A DNA stretch of 64,000 bases, from the NCBI RefSeq assembly GCF_021390195.1, contig NZ_CP090003.1, forward strand, positions 1,414,001 to 1,478,000, given 5' to 3'. This document shows positions 1-9,162 of this stretch, piece after piece; within the stretch, counting starts at the first letter, position 1; the number at the start of each line of letters is the position of its first letter. Below the pieces are notes generated by a model that was given only the letters and a program-made list of their open reading frames with translations, was not told the DNA's origin and searched no databases. This stretch comes from Flagellimonas sp. CMM7. Its GTDB lineage: Bacteria > Bacteroidota > Bacteroidia > Flavobacteriales > Flavobacteriaceae. Both the position numbers and the translations under genes were made by a program.

Positions 1-545
1 AGAACAAACTTATCTATTTCGTTATGACTCCACTCATCACTCTCAATTACTGGGACTTCTGGGCTAACCGGTGGCACAAATGCCCAATGTTTCTTGTACA
101 CAGCACCTTGTTCCACCCATTTTTTAAGCAATTCCTTCTCATAATCCGTTAATGAAAGGTTTGAATCTGGCGGTGGCATTTTTAGTGCTGCATCCTCTTC
201 AAAAATCCGTTTTATCAACTCACTTTTTTCCAAATCACCAGGGACAATGGCATATCTATCCTTGTCCTCTCCAATTGCGGCATAAGCATCTTCAGACTTG
301 TTTAACGAAAGACCACCCTCAATGGCATTTTTATCCGGTCCGTGGCATGCAAAGCATCTGTCTGAAAGAATTGGTTTTATATGAAATGAGAAATCAATAT
401 TGTCTGGGATTTGACCTAAGGATTGCTCTTGAGAAATGGTTGCGTATTCTCCTTTTTTACTCTGACAACTTATCACAAAAAAAGACATCATAATGAAATA
501 CGCCGCTTGCGATAACTTCTTTTTTAATGTCTGGAAAGAAGGCAT
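1..545 (-). CDS. PSCyt1-type cytochrome c lipoprotein, N-terminal part (partial)
   Basis: The gene runs off the left edge, so only about 181 N-terminal residues are visible. Starting from the ATG at 545, the protein opens with a basic, hydrophobic signal ending in FFVISC, a good lipobox. It continues with a haem-binding CFACHGPD motif (CxxCH) and the segment KMPPPDSNLSLTDYEK, and it ends just after HWAFVPP and WSHNEIDKFV. This order is typical of proteins with a planctomycete-type cytochrome c domain (PSCyt1) followed by DUF1549 and DUF1553, of which the last two would lie outside the window. Such proteins are exported and often sit in glycan-degradation or sulfatase regions; their reaction is not well established. 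A later start at 491 or 488 would remove most of the basic signal region, so 545 is preferred. Family assignment is fairly sure; function is not. Confidence 0.8.
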   Translation of the reverse strand, partial: MPSFQTLKKKLSQAAYFIMMSFFVISCQSKKGEYATISQEQSLGQIPDNIDFSFHIKPILSDRCFACHGPDKNAIEGGLSLNKSEDAYAAIGEDKDRYAIVPGDLEKSELIKRIFEEDAALKMPPPDSNLSLTDYEKELLKKWVEQGAVYKKHWAFVPPVSPEVPVIESDEWSHNEIDKFV

Positions 546-799
546 TTGATTTGGATTTTTGATTGTTGCTTTTGAAACTAGTTAGATAACTGGAAATCCA
601 CTTAAAAAATTCGACCAATGGCAAAGCAGAAAAGACCAATGAAGTTGTATTAGCAAATTCAATTGGAATTCATTAAATAATTGAAAAACTGCACCAAATT
701 CAAGCTTACTAGGCTAAGAAATTCAATAAATGAGCAAGTATTTTTGAAAACATAACAAAAACGTTAAAGAACATTTAGCTCTAAACATCAATCATACTT
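546..799. other. Intergenic region without recognisable gene
   Basis: This AT-rich stretch separates the upstream end of the cytochrome gene from the 3' end of the response regulator. I see no convincing ORF, RNA gene or strong hairpin. It presumably carries the promoter of the minus-strand cytochrome gene, but I could not identify a clear TAnnTTTG box. Confidence 0.4.
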
Positions 800-1519
800 C
801 TACGTAATTGAATCATTTAATATGCGATTTTTGGCATCATTTAAATAGCTTCTACCTATAGTATATCTGATACCATCAACTTCTAAACTATTGCCTTCAA
901 CAGCCTCAACTTTATCTATGGCAATAGTATAAGACCTATGTATTCTTAGGAACTTATCCGAAGGTAATTCATCTGTAAAACTACCTAAGGTCTTGTGGAT
1001 TATATATTTTGCCGAAGTGGTCTTAATACGGATGTAGTCTTTAAGGCTCTCTACCACCACAATTTCATCCAGAAAAATCTTTTGTAGTTTCTTTTTATCT
1101 ACTTTGACAAAAATACTCGGTTTTTCATTTAACGACTGCCCCCCTGCATTGGACGTCCCTTGCTTTAGGCTTATAATACGATTTACTGTTTTTAAAAACC
1201 TTGGGAAAGGAATAGGTTTTACGAGATAATCTATAACTTCCAGCTCAAAGCTTTTTAATGCATATTCTTCATGCGCAGTTGTAATAACAATCATTGGAGA
1301 TACGTGTAACGATTCCAAAAAATTGAGTCCATCCAAAATGGGCATGTTGATATCCAAGAAAATAATGTCAACCTCATTTTCTTGCAGAAATGATGTTGCG
1401 TCTATAGCGTTTGAAAAAGTATTGACAAGTTGCAGTTGTTTTATCTGTTCAGCATAATTCTTTAATACATTAATTGCCAATGGCTCATCATCAATAATAA
1501 TAACTCTTAGGGCTGTCAT
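800..1519 (-). CDS. LytTR-family response regulator
   Basis: The 239-residue protein has a receiver domain at about residues 4-120 and a LytTR DNA-binding domain at about 135-235. The acidic pocket is IIIDDEP (D10, D11), the phosphoacceptor lies in IIFLDINMP (D56), the switch threonine is in IVITTA, and the conserved lysine is in DYLVKPI. The LytTR half shows FVKVDKK, VVVESLKDYIRI and the FLRIHRSY core. It starts with ATG four bases inside the 3' end of the histidine kinase gene (ATGA overlap), so the two are translationally coupled and form one two-component system. They diverge from the mannosidase PUL, which makes that locus the likely target. The target is inferred from position and from the direct repeat in the shared promoter region. 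Confidence 0.93.
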   Translation of the reverse strand: MTALRVIIIDDEPLAINVLKNYAEQIKQLQLVNTFSNAIDATSFLQENEVDIIFLDINMPILDGLNFLESLHVSPMIVITTAHEEYALKSFELEVIDYLVKPIPFPRFLKTVNRIISLKQGTSNAGGQSLNEKPSIFVKVDKKKLQKIFLDEIVVVESLKDYIRIKTTSAKYIIHKTLGSFTDELPSDKFLRIHRSYTIAIDKVEAVEGNSLEVDGIRYTIGRSYLNDAKNRILNDSIT

Positions 1520-2607
1520 ACTTTTAGTTTTAAATCTACATGAAACATATTCTCCTTCTCAAAAATAGATAGGTCATAATCTTTTGGATCATACCCCAAT
1601 TCCAAACGTTTCTTTACATTGGACAATCCTATGCCCCCACTTCTGGTTGCCACTTTGCTATCCATATCATTTGTAGGAATTGTGTTGGATACATTAAAAT
1701 ACAAAAAATCATCTGCAACATTCACATCTATGGCAATATGCATATCACCAATATTTTTACTTGCCCCATGTTTAAAACAGTTTTCAATTAGTGGAACAAG
1801 TAGCATTGGCGCAATCATCTTATTTTCCAGATCTCCCGAAATTCCAATATCAATCTGCAATGAGTCATTAAAACGTATTCGCTCTAAGTCTATATAATTT
1901 TGAATACAGTCTATTTCACTTTTTAAGTCTTGCTTTCTTTTTCTGGTAGCATAGAGCAAATAACGCATCAGTCCAGAAAGTTTTAAAATGACTTCTGGTG
2001 CTTTATCCGACTTTTCAAGCGTAAGCGAATAAATATTGTTCAAGGTATTAAAGAAGAAATGCGGAGAAACCTGTGACCTTAAAAATTTAAGCTCGGTTGT
2101 CAACTGTCTTTTTTCAAGATCATGAAACTTACTATTTTCTCGCAACCAATCCACTGTAATTTTTATGGCAGTAGCAAAAGACACCACGTAAAGTTCCCCA
2201 AGCATGGTCTGAATGGCATAATTTAAAGTTAAGCCTTCTCCCGCTAATTCGGCCGGTCCTTCTGGCCATACATTTGTACTCACTAGATAGTAAGTAAGAT
2301 TATATTTTACAAGCAACATTATAAATAGGGACAGTAATACAATGGCAGTATAGGTAATATACTTTCTTCTGTAAACATATTTGGGCATTAAAAAATAAAC
2401 ATTGAAGTAAGAAAGCGCTATGTGAATTGGAAAGCCAATCAGGTTGGTTTTAATGGAATATTCAAAATCATCATGCATACTCCCCCAGCGCAATGTATTG
2501 AGCCCAAAATAAATTGCCCAAAAAATGATATGATGCATATAAGTAATGCGATACGGTTGTGAGGATTCAGCCTTTAATAGCTCATCCAATTTATCATTTA
2601 TGTACAT
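1516..2607 (-). CDS. LytS-type sensor histidine kinase (His_kinase family)
   Basis: The 363-residue membrane protein has about four hydrophobic segments between residues 22 and 150. A cytoplasmic kinase part follows, of the LytS/YehU class (Pfam His_kinase plus HATPase_c). The phosphoacceptor motif SQVSPHFFFNTLNNIY contains H183. The ATP-binding N box is PLIENCFKHG and the glycine box is GGIGLSNVKKRLEL. There is no large extracytoplasmic sensor domain, so the ligand is not evident; the membrane part itself may sense a signal or a transporter state. Its stop overlaps the regulator start by four bases. Transcription starts in the 229-bp gap shared with the first mannosidase gene. The assignment as the kinase partner of the adjacent LytTR protein is firm. 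Confidence 0.93.
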   Translation of the reverse strand: MYINDKLDELLKAESSQPYRITYMHHIIFWAIYFGLNTLRWGSMHDDFEYSIKTNLIGFPIHIALSYFNVYFLMPKYVYRRKYITYTAIVLLSLFIMLLVKYNLTYYLVSTNVWPEGPAELAGEGLTLNYAIQTMLGELYVVSFATAIKITVDWLRENSKFHDLEKRQLTTELKFLRSQVSPHFFFNTLNNIYSLTLEKSDKAPEVILKLSGLMRYLLYATRKRKQDLKSEIDCIQNYIDLERIRFNDSLQIDIGISGDLENKMIAPMLLVPLIENCFKHGASKNIGDMHIAIDVNVADDFLYFNVSNTIPTNDMDSKVATRSGGIGLSNVKKRLELGYDPKDYDLSIFEKENMFHVDLKLKV

Positions 2608-2691
2608 GAATTTCGATGTATTTTGTTTGTACGGTTTTTCTGCTGTTTAGCTTTTGGCGTAGGTTGTTGGTCTAATTTTATTCTTCCTCAA

Positions 2692-2727
2692 AATAAAATT
2701 GCAAATATTTAGGAATACAATTGCACA
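2692..2727. promoter_or_regulatory. Candidate LytTR operator: direct repeat at 22-bp spacing
   Basis: AATAAAATTGCAAA (2692-2705) and AATACAATTGCACA (2714-2727) agree at 12 of 14 positions and start exactly 22 bp apart, about two helical turns. LytTR proteins such as AgrA and AlgR are known to bind pairs of roughly 9-bp direct repeats with this kind of spacing. The pair lies between the divergent LytS/LytTR genes and the first PUL gene. Binding is inferred, not shown. Confidence 0.5.
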
Positions 2728-2836
2728 ACCAAACACAACCATTGACTTTATCTACACTACTCCCTTATTACCATAAGAAAACCAAATATATTTTGAGGAA
2801 AAGTATAAAAAATATCAATATTAATGTAATTCGCAG

Positions 2837-5083
2837 ATGAGCAAATTCTCTTTTCCTTTCTTTTTCATAGTGCTCCTTGTAGGCTCATCATGCAAAGAAG
2901 AAAGACAAAATGACACTGCTGAAAATTTTACTGAATTTGTAAATCCTTTTATTGGCACAGGTGGTCATGGTCATACTTTCCCTGGTGCCACCGCCCCTTT
3001 TGGAATGGTGCAACCCAGTCCAGATAATGGCACAACAGGTTGGGATTGGTGTTCAGGCTACCACATTACAGATTCTATTATTTCTGGCTTTGGACAATTG
3101 CATCTTAGTGGCACAGGAATAGGTGATTTGGCAGATTTGTTGTTAATGCCAACTGGCAAAACTCTAGACGTATCCTTATTTGGCACTACAAGAGATAGTT
3201 TGCCGTATACCTCTCGTTTTTCCCATTCCAGTGAAATTGCTTCTCCCGGATATTATAAAGTCAACTTGGAAAGTAATAATATCCAGGTAGAGCTTACCGC
3301 CAATGAATATGTGTCTTTCCATAAGTATACTTATCAAAATACGAATGAACCATCTTTTGTAATTGACCTTGGCTATGCGGTAAACTGGGATACTCCAACG
3401 GAAAGTTCTATCACATTGGAAAGCGAAACTCAGATTGTGGGATACCGACACAGCACGGGTTGGGCAAAAAACCAAAAAGTGTTCTTTGTAGTAGAAACCT
3501 CGGAGCCAATTGTAAGCTCTCAATTTATGGCCAACAGTGAAACCTTGGACAGTAAAAATGAAGCAAAGGGAATAAAAACAGGAGGGCAATTCTTTTTTGA
3601 CCAAGATTCAACAAAGACGGTCGAAATAAAAATCGCAGTATCTTCTGTAAGTATTGCAAATGCAAAGGAAAATCTCATTAGCCGTGGCAATTCCATTTCT
3701 TTTGATGAAGTAAAAAGTCAAACAAACAACAAATGGGAAGCATTATTATCCAAAATTAAGATAGAAACACCTCAAGATTCTTTAAAGACCATTTTCTATA
3801 CCGCTTTATATCACACGCAGATAGCTCCAGTGCTCTTTAGTGATGTTAATGGCGAGTTCCGATTGCAAAATGACAGTATTGACAGTACCCAAGATTGGAA
3901 TGCCTATTCAACACTTTCTCTATGGGATACATTTAGAGCAGAAAATCCATTGCTAAACATTTTACAACCAGAAAGAGCAAATGATATAGTCCAGTCCATG
4001 CTTGCCTATTATGATGAGCAGGGAAGATTACCTGTATGGACGTTATATGGGAACGAAACCAACACTATGACCGGAAACCATGGAGTATCAGTTATAACAG
4101 ATACCTATCTAAAAGGAATACGTGGATATAATGTCGATAAAGCATACGAGGCCGTTCGCAATACAATGATGGGTGACATTCGGGGACTGGCTCCCTATAA
4201 GAAATACGGATATATTCCTTATACAGAGTTGGATGAATCTGTCACTATAAGTCTTGAGTTTGCATACAACGACTGGTGCGTTGCGCAAATAGCCAAGGAT
4301 TTGGGCAAAGAAGAAGATTATAAATATTTCAGCAATCGTTCTAAAGCATATAAATACCTTTTCGACACCGATACTGGATTCATGAGAGGTAAATCAGGGG
4401 ATGGAAAAAGTTGGAACGAACCATTTGACCCTAAATTCTCAAGCCATAGAGAGCATACTGATTATACAGAAGGTAACGCTTGGCAACACAGTTGGTTTGT
4501 ATTGCATGATGTTCCCGGTTTTATAGAATTGCATGGAGGAAATCAAACTTTCACAAAAAAACTGGAGCAACTTTTCACAGAGAGTTCAGAGATTTCAGGA
4601 GAAAACGTTTCTGCAGATATTTCTGGCTTAATTGGTCAGTATGCACACGGTAATGAACCAAGTCATCATATTGCCTATATGTTCAATAGTGCAAAAGAAC
4701 CATGGAAAACTCAATATTGGGTAAGACAAATATTAGATACGCAATATACCCAACAACCTGAAGGGTTAAGTGGCAATGAAGATTGTGGACAAATGTCAGC
4801 ATGGTATGTTTTCAGTTCATTAGGGCTTTACCCCATGAATCCAGCCTCTGCCCAATACGAGTTTGGCAGCCCTCTTTTTGAAAAGGCCACCATCGCAATA
4901 TCTGACACAAAGAATTTTACCATTATAGCAGAAAATACCTCTCCAATCAACAAATACATTCAAGCGGTTAAATTAAATGGAGAATCGTTGCAACGCACCT
5001 ACATTACGCATACGGAATTAATGACAGGAGGCACTTTGGAATTTGAGATGGGTCCTGATCCCAATAAAAATTGGGGTATTTAA
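2837..5083 (+). CDS. GH92 alpha-mannosidase lipoprotein (GH92-1)
   Basis: The 748-residue protein begins with a lipoprotein signal (VGSSCK), so it is probably anchored at the cell envelope. It then shows the GH92 opening FVNPFIGTGGHGHTFPGA. GH92 enzymes are calcium-dependent exo-alpha-mannosidases. The predicted general acid E545 is in YTEGNAWQHSW and the predicted base region is GNEDCGQMSAWY (D649). The aglycone-side segment reads AHGNEPSHH, shared with GH92-2 in this locus but not with the other two. Length is normal for the family. It is the first gene of the divergent PUL run and is followed after 19 bp by the symporter gene. An imperfect promoter-like box (TATATTTTG) lies about 45 bp upstream. 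Family is sure; linkage specificity is not assigned. Confidence 0.95.
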   Translation: MSKFSFPFFFIVLLVGSSCKEERQNDTAENFTEFVNPFIGTGGHGHTFPGATAPFGMVQPSPDNGTTGWDWCSGYHITDSIISGFGQLHLSGTGIGDLADLLLMPTGKTLDVSLFGTTRDSLPYTSRFSHSSEIASPGYYKVNLESNNIQVELTANEYVSFHKYTYQNTNEPSFVIDLGYAVNWDTPTESSITLESETQIVGYRHSTGWAKNQKVFFVVETSEPIVSSQFMANSETLDSKNEAKGIKTGGQFFFDQDSTKTVEIKIAVSSVSIANAKENLISRGNSISFDEVKSQTNNKWEALLSKIKIETPQDSLKTIFYTALYHTQIAPVLFSDVNGEFRLQNDSIDSTQDWNAYSTLSLWDTFRAENPLLNILQPERANDIVQSMLAYYDEQGRLPVWTLYGNETNTMTGNHGVSVITDTYLKGIRGYNVDKAYEAVRNTMMGDIRGLAPYKKYGYIPYTELDESVTISLEFAYNDWCVAQIAKDLGKEEDYKYFSNRSKAYKYLFDTDTGFMRGKSGDGKSWNEPFDPKFSSHREHTDYTEGNAWQHSWFVLHDVPGFIELHGGNQTFTKKLEQLFTESSEISGENVSADISGLIGQYAHGNEPSHHIAYMFNSAKEPWKTQYWVRQILDTQYTQQPEGLSGNEDCGQMSAWYVFSSLGLYPMNPASAQYEFGSPLFEKATIAISDTKNFTIIAENTSPINKYIQAVKLNGESLQRTYITHTELMTGGTLEFEMGPDPNKNWGI

Positions 5084-5102
5084 ATATGACCAGTACGATT
5101 AT

Positions 5103-6980
5103 ATGGATGTAATAGACATTTCGATCATAGTTATTTATGTATTGTTAACCCTCTTTATTGGAATTTGGGTTTCGAAAAAGGCATCAAAAGATTTGGACTC
5201 CTATTTTTTGGGCGGAAAGAATATCAAATGGTACTTTTTGGGCTTAAGCAATGGGTCCGGGCAGTACGATGTTTCTGGAACTGCTTGGATGGTAGGTATG
5301 CTATTCCTATATGGCACAAAGAGCTTTATGCACATGTGGACATGGCCCATTTTCAACCAGGTTTTTGTAATGATGTTCTTAGCTGTTTGGATACGGCGTT
5401 CAAATATCATGACAGGTTCTGAATGGATATTGACCCGTTTTGGAGATGATCGGGCGGGTCGAGCTTCACATATTATCATTGCTATTTTCGCGGTAGCATC
5501 AGCCCTTGCCTTTATTTCTTATTTCTTTGAAGGCGCCGGAAAATTTTTAGCAGTTATTCTACCTTGGGATATCCCCTTGGAAATTGGTGAATCCGTCATT
5601 TTCACCTCAGAACAATCCTATGCGCTTATCATAATTTTTCTCACCACAGTGTACACCGTAAAAGGAGGCATGTTCTCTGTTGTTGCCACTGAAGTATTAC
5701 AATACATTATCATGGTAATTGGCGGAGTTCTTATCGCGGGCTACACATTTTTTGCCATTTCAGATGTTGAAATCAATATGGTGATTTCAGAGGAATGGCG
5801 AAACATCTTTTTCAACACTGAATTAGGTCCGCATTGGAGCAGCAAATACCAAGCGTTCAATGATTTGATTGACTCACAAGGTTATAAAATGTTTGGGGCA
5901 TTTATAGGTATGTCACTTTTCAAAGGTTTCTTTGCCAGTATAGCTGGTCCAGTACCAAGCTATGATTTTCAAAGAATTCTATCCACAAGAACCGTAAAGG
6001 AAGCTGCGTATATGAGCGGATTTACAAACTTGGTACTGTACATTCCAAGATATCTTCTGATTACTGGTATTGTGGTAATCGCTTTGGTGGTATTAGCTCC
6101 GGAAATGGCATCTACTACTGGGTTCTCTAATGACCATCTTGAAGTGATTTTACCCAAAATCATTAATAATCATATCCCAATAGGAATAAAAGGACTGCTA
6201 CTAGCAGGTTTGCTTGCTGCTTTTATGTCTACATTTTCCGCCTTTGTCAATTCTGCCCCGGCATATATTGTAAACGACATCTACAAAAAGTATTTTAAGC
6301 CCAAGGCTACGAATAAGCATTATATAAATGCCAGTTACATTGCCTCATTTTCCGTGGTTGCCCTTGGTGTTATTATGGGATTCTTTGCAGAATCTATAAA
6401 TTCTTTGACGCTTTGGATAAGCACCTCACTTTATGGTGGCTATGTGGCAGCCAATTTCTTAAAATGGATTTGGTGGCGATTTAACGGATGGGGATATTTT
6501 TGGGGTATGTTGGCTGGTTTGGTGGTGGCAACCTTACAGTTTTTCCTAGACCAAAACAAAGGTCATTTCTCAGAAGGTACATGGTATTACGATATGTCAC
6601 ACATGCCAGCATTTTATCTCTTTCCCCTAATATTTGGATTTTCGTTGCTAGGTTCCTTTTTAGGCACCTACCTTACAAAACCCACCAATAAGGAAGTGCT
6701 AAAATCATTTTATAAAAACGTAAATCCTTGGGGCTGGTGGAAGCCAGTCTCGGATGAAATCAAAAATGAAGATGCCTCTTTTAAGAAGAACACCGATTTT
6801 TGGTGGGATATGATGAATTGTGGCATTGGAATCATATGGCAATCCAGTATGATTTTATTACCCATTTATTTGGTGATTAGGGATTACCCAAAAACAATAG
6901 TTTCTCTAACAGTATTTATAATAACTTCTATAATTTTAAAGTACACTTGGTTGGACAAGGTTCGAAAACTCCAGAATTAA
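5103..6980 (+). CDS. Sodium:solute symporter (SSS/SLC5 family)
   Basis: This 625-residue inner-membrane protein has about 13-15 hydrophobic segments in the arrangement of the SSS family. It includes the early DLDSYFLGGKNIKWYFLGL segment and TVKGGMFSVVATEVLQY. The reading frame is open back to 5043, inside the upstream mannosidase gene, but the ATG at 5103 directly precedes the first membrane helix (MDVIDISIIVIYVLL) and leaves a 19-bp gap, so I chose it. Related symporters in Bacteroidota PULs import released mono- or disaccharides with sodium. Here it lies directly before the GH130 phosphorylase gene, which suggests uptake of a mannosyl disaccharide for cytoplasmic phosphorolysis. The substrate is inferred from context only. 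Confidence 0.92.
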   Translation: MDVIDISIIVIYVLLTLFIGIWVSKKASKDLDSYFLGGKNIKWYFLGLSNGSGQYDVSGTAWMVGMLFLYGTKSFMHMWTWPIFNQVFVMMFLAVWIRRSNIMTGSEWILTRFGDDRAGRASHIIIAIFAVASALAFISYFFEGAGKFLAVILPWDIPLEIGESVIFTSEQSYALIIIFLTTVYTVKGGMFSVVATEVLQYIIMVIGGVLIAGYTFFAISDVEINMVISEEWRNIFFNTELGPHWSSKYQAFNDLIDSQGYKMFGAFIGMSLFKGFFASIAGPVPSYDFQRILSTRTVKEAAYMSGFTNLVLYIPRYLLITGIVVIALVVLAPEMASTTGFSNDHLEVILPKIINNHIPIGIKGLLLAGLLAAFMSTFSAFVNSAPAYIVNDIYKKYFKPKATNKHYINASYIASFSVVALGVIMGFFAESINSLTLWISTSLYGGYVAANFLKWIWWRFNGWGYFWGMLAGLVVATLQFFLDQNKGHFSEGTWYYDMSHMPAFYLFPLIFGFSLLGSFLGTYLTKPTNKEVLKSFYKNVNPWGWWKPVSDEIKNEDASFKKNTDFWWDMMNCGIGIIWQSSMILLPIYLVIRDYPKTIVSLTVFIITSIILKYTWLDKVRKLQN

Positions 6981-7003
6981 GTGACAACCAAAGTTTATAG
7001 GCT

Positions 7004-7993
7004 ATGAGTAATCAAGTTTCAACAAAAACAAATACAATTCCTTGGCAGGAAAAACCAGCTAACATTTCTAATGTTGTTTGGAGGTATTCCGAAAACCCTA
7101 TTATCCAAAGAGATGCCATTCCAAGTTCCAACAGCGTGTTCAACAGCGCTGTTGTGCCCTTTGAAGATGGTTATGCTGGAGTTTTTAGATGCGATAACAA
7201 AGCTGTGCAGATGAACATCTTTGCCGGTTTCAGTAAAGATGGAATTCACTGGGATATCAATCACAAACCCATCGATTTCGGAGCTGGAAATACCGAAATG
7301 ATTGATTCAGATTACAAATATGACCCTCGTGTTACATTTATAGAAGACCGTTATTGGATTACTTGGTGCAACGGATACCATGGACCAACCATCGGTATTG
7401 GATATACTTTCGATTTCAAGGAGTTTTTTCAATGCGAAAATGCTTTTTTACCCTTCAATCGAAATGGAGTGCTCTTTCCTGAAAAAGTCAATGGCAAATA
7501 TGCCATGCTGAGCAGGCCCAGTGACAATGGACACACTCCTTTTGGGGATATTTACATCAGTTACAGTCCCGATATGAAATATTGGGGCGAACATCGTTGT
7601 GTAATGAAGGCATCACCCTTTGAAGATAGTGCCTGGCAGTGCACAAAAATAGGGGCTGGCTCAGTTCCTATTCTTGTGGATGAGGGATGGTTAATGATTT
7701 ACCATGGTGTCATCAATACTTGTAACGGATTTAGATATTCTATGGGTGCTGCCATTCTGGACAAGAAAAATCCAGACAAGGTAAAATATAGAACACAACC
7801 CTATCTGCTATCACCGCAAACTTCCTATGAATGCATGGGAGATGTACCCAATGTGGTTTTTCCATGTGCGACTTTGCACTCCATTGAAGAGGACAAAATC
7901 GCTATCTATTATGGCGCTGCGGATACCGTGGTCGGACTAGCTTTCGGGCATATCTCCGAAATTGTAAAGTTTACCAAAGAAAACAGTTTATAA
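7004..7993 (+). CDS. GH130 beta-mannoside phosphorylase-like enzyme
   Basis: The 329-residue protein has no signal peptide and is expected in the cytoplasm. It shows the GH130 five-bladed propeller signatures: [20 protein letters not shown] near the N-terminus, the catalytic aspartate in KYDPRV (D107), [16 protein letters not shown], and WLMIYHGV with H234. GH130 members are mostly phosphorylases that split beta-mannosides with inorganic phosphate to give alpha-mannose 1-phosphate; a few are beta-1,2-mannosidases. The retained YHG histidine and the arginine of SRPSDN fit the phosphorylase type, which is my preferred reading. Next to four GH92 enzymes, the likely substrate is the Man-beta-1,4-GlcNAc core of N-glycans, delivered by the preceding symporter. 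That substrate is inferred. Confidence 0.9.
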   Translation: MSNQVSTKTNTIPWQEKPANISNVVWRYSENPIIQRDAIPSSNSVFNSAVVPFEDGYAGVFRCDNKAVQMNIFAGFSKDGIHWDINHKPIDFGAGNTEMIDSDYKYDPRVTFIEDRYWITWCNGYHGPTIGIGYTFDFKEFFQCENAFLPFNRNGVLFPEKVNGKYAMLSRPSDNGHTPFGDIYISYSPDMKYWGEHRCVMKASPFEDSAWQCTKIGAGSVPILVDEGWLMIYHGVINTCNGFRYSMGAAILDKKNPDKVKYRTQPYLLSPQTSYECMGDVPNVVFPCATLHSIEEDKIAIYYGAADTVVGLAFGHISEIVKFTKENSL

Positions 7994-7998
7994 AATGT

Positions 7999-9090
7999 AT
8001 GATGGATAATGTTGGGAAACATAAAAAATTAATAAGCCTTGTACTTTTTTTGGTTTATGTGGGCTGCATAGTATTGTGCGCCCAAGAAAAACCGAGAACT
8101 TATGTGGCCTATAAGGCGGTGGATTCCATATTGATTGATGGAAAAGCGGATGAATCTTCATGGACAAAGGCACCTTGGTCGGATTTCTTTATCGACATCG
8201 AAGGAATTGAAAAGCCTACTTACGACACCCGAATGAAAATGCTATGGGATGAAAACAATGTGTACTTCTTCGCACAATTGGAAGAACCTCATGTATGGGG
8301 GGACATTGTTGAACACGATGCCGTGATTTTCCATAACAATGACTTTGAAATTTTTCTTGATCCGGAAGCAGACGTGCATGGCTATTACGAATTGGAATGG
8401 AATGTTCTAAATACGGTTTGGGACCAATATATAACCGCTCCATATAGAGCGGGTAATGAAACTATTAACGGATGGGAAGCCTTAGGGCTTAAATCTGCAG
8501 TATCCGTGCAGGGCACTTTGAATGATCCCTCGGACACTGACCAAGGTTGGACCATTGAAATTGCCATCCCATTAAGGGATTTGCGAACGGGATACTATCA
8601 GAATAATATGCCACAAAATCAATTTTGGAGAGTAGGGTTTTCCAGGGTCAATTGGGATTTTGATGTTACTGATGGGAAATACTCAAGAAAGAAAGATTCA
8701 AAAACTAGTGAATTTCTGCACGAAAACAACTGGGTTTGGTCTCCGCAGTATGTCATCAATATGCATGAGCCAGAAAAGTGGGGTTATGTTTATTTTTCAG
8801 AAAATGCAGTCGGGACTGCCCCCATCAATTTTGAAATTCCCAAAGATGAACACATCAAATGGTATCTGTATGAACTGTACCGGGATTTAGTTTCTGAAAA
8901 TGGGCAAAAAATAGAATGGAATCAAGTAGAAAATGGCTTCCATGGTCCTTCAAAGCAGCTCTTTGGGAAAAACATAACTCCGGTTCTTGAAAAGTACACC
9001 AAAGGCTTCATCCTTTCGGCAAAAAGTCCATTTACCCAAAAACTCTTGACCGTAACCAAAGAGGGTAAGTATGAAACCTATGAAAATTAG
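7999..9090 (+). CDS. CBM9-like secreted carbohydrate-binding protein
   Basis: The 363-residue protein has an N-terminal signal sequence (hydrophobic stretch ending VLCAQ). A family-9-type carbohydrate-binding fold covers roughly residues 35-240. Recognisable parts are IDGKADESSWTKAPW, the MLWDENNVYFFAQLEEPHVW segment, and the DFEIFLDPEADVHGYYELEWN segment. The C-terminal 120 residues have no catalytic motif I recognise. The gene starts 5 bp after the GH130 stop, so it is in the same transcript. Proteins of this type are frequent in Bacteroidota PULs and are annotated only as carbohydrate-binding family 9-like. It may bind glycan ends or be an uncharacterised enzyme. A second ATG three bases downstream is equally possible as start. 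Confidence 0.8.
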   Translation: MMDNVGKHKKLISLVLFLVYVGCIVLCAQEKPRTYVAYKAVDSILIDGKADESSWTKAPWSDFFIDIEGIEKPTYDTRMKMLWDENNVYFFAQLEEPHVWGDIVEHDAVIFHNNDFEIFLDPEADVHGYYELEWNVLNTVWDQYITAPYRAGNETINGWEALGLKSAVSVQGTLNDPSDTDQGWTIEIAIPLRDLRTGYYQNNMPQNQFWRVGFSRVNWDFDVTDGKYSRKKDSKTSEFLHENNWVWSPQYVINMHEPEKWGYVYFSENAVGTAPINFEIPKDEHIKWYLYELYRDLVSENGQKIEWNQVENGFHGPSKQLFGKNITPVLEKYTKGFILSAKSPFTQKLLTVTKEGKYETYEN

Positions 9091-9162
9091 TTATTTGGGG
9101 CTTTTGCATTTACCAATAAATATTGAAATCAATTTGATAAAACTACAGTAGAACGATTAAAG

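Noticed and set aside
3176..3604. 142-residue antisense ORF inside GH92-1
   Set aside because: It lies fully inside a strongly supported GH92 gene, has no recognisable domain and no own start signals.
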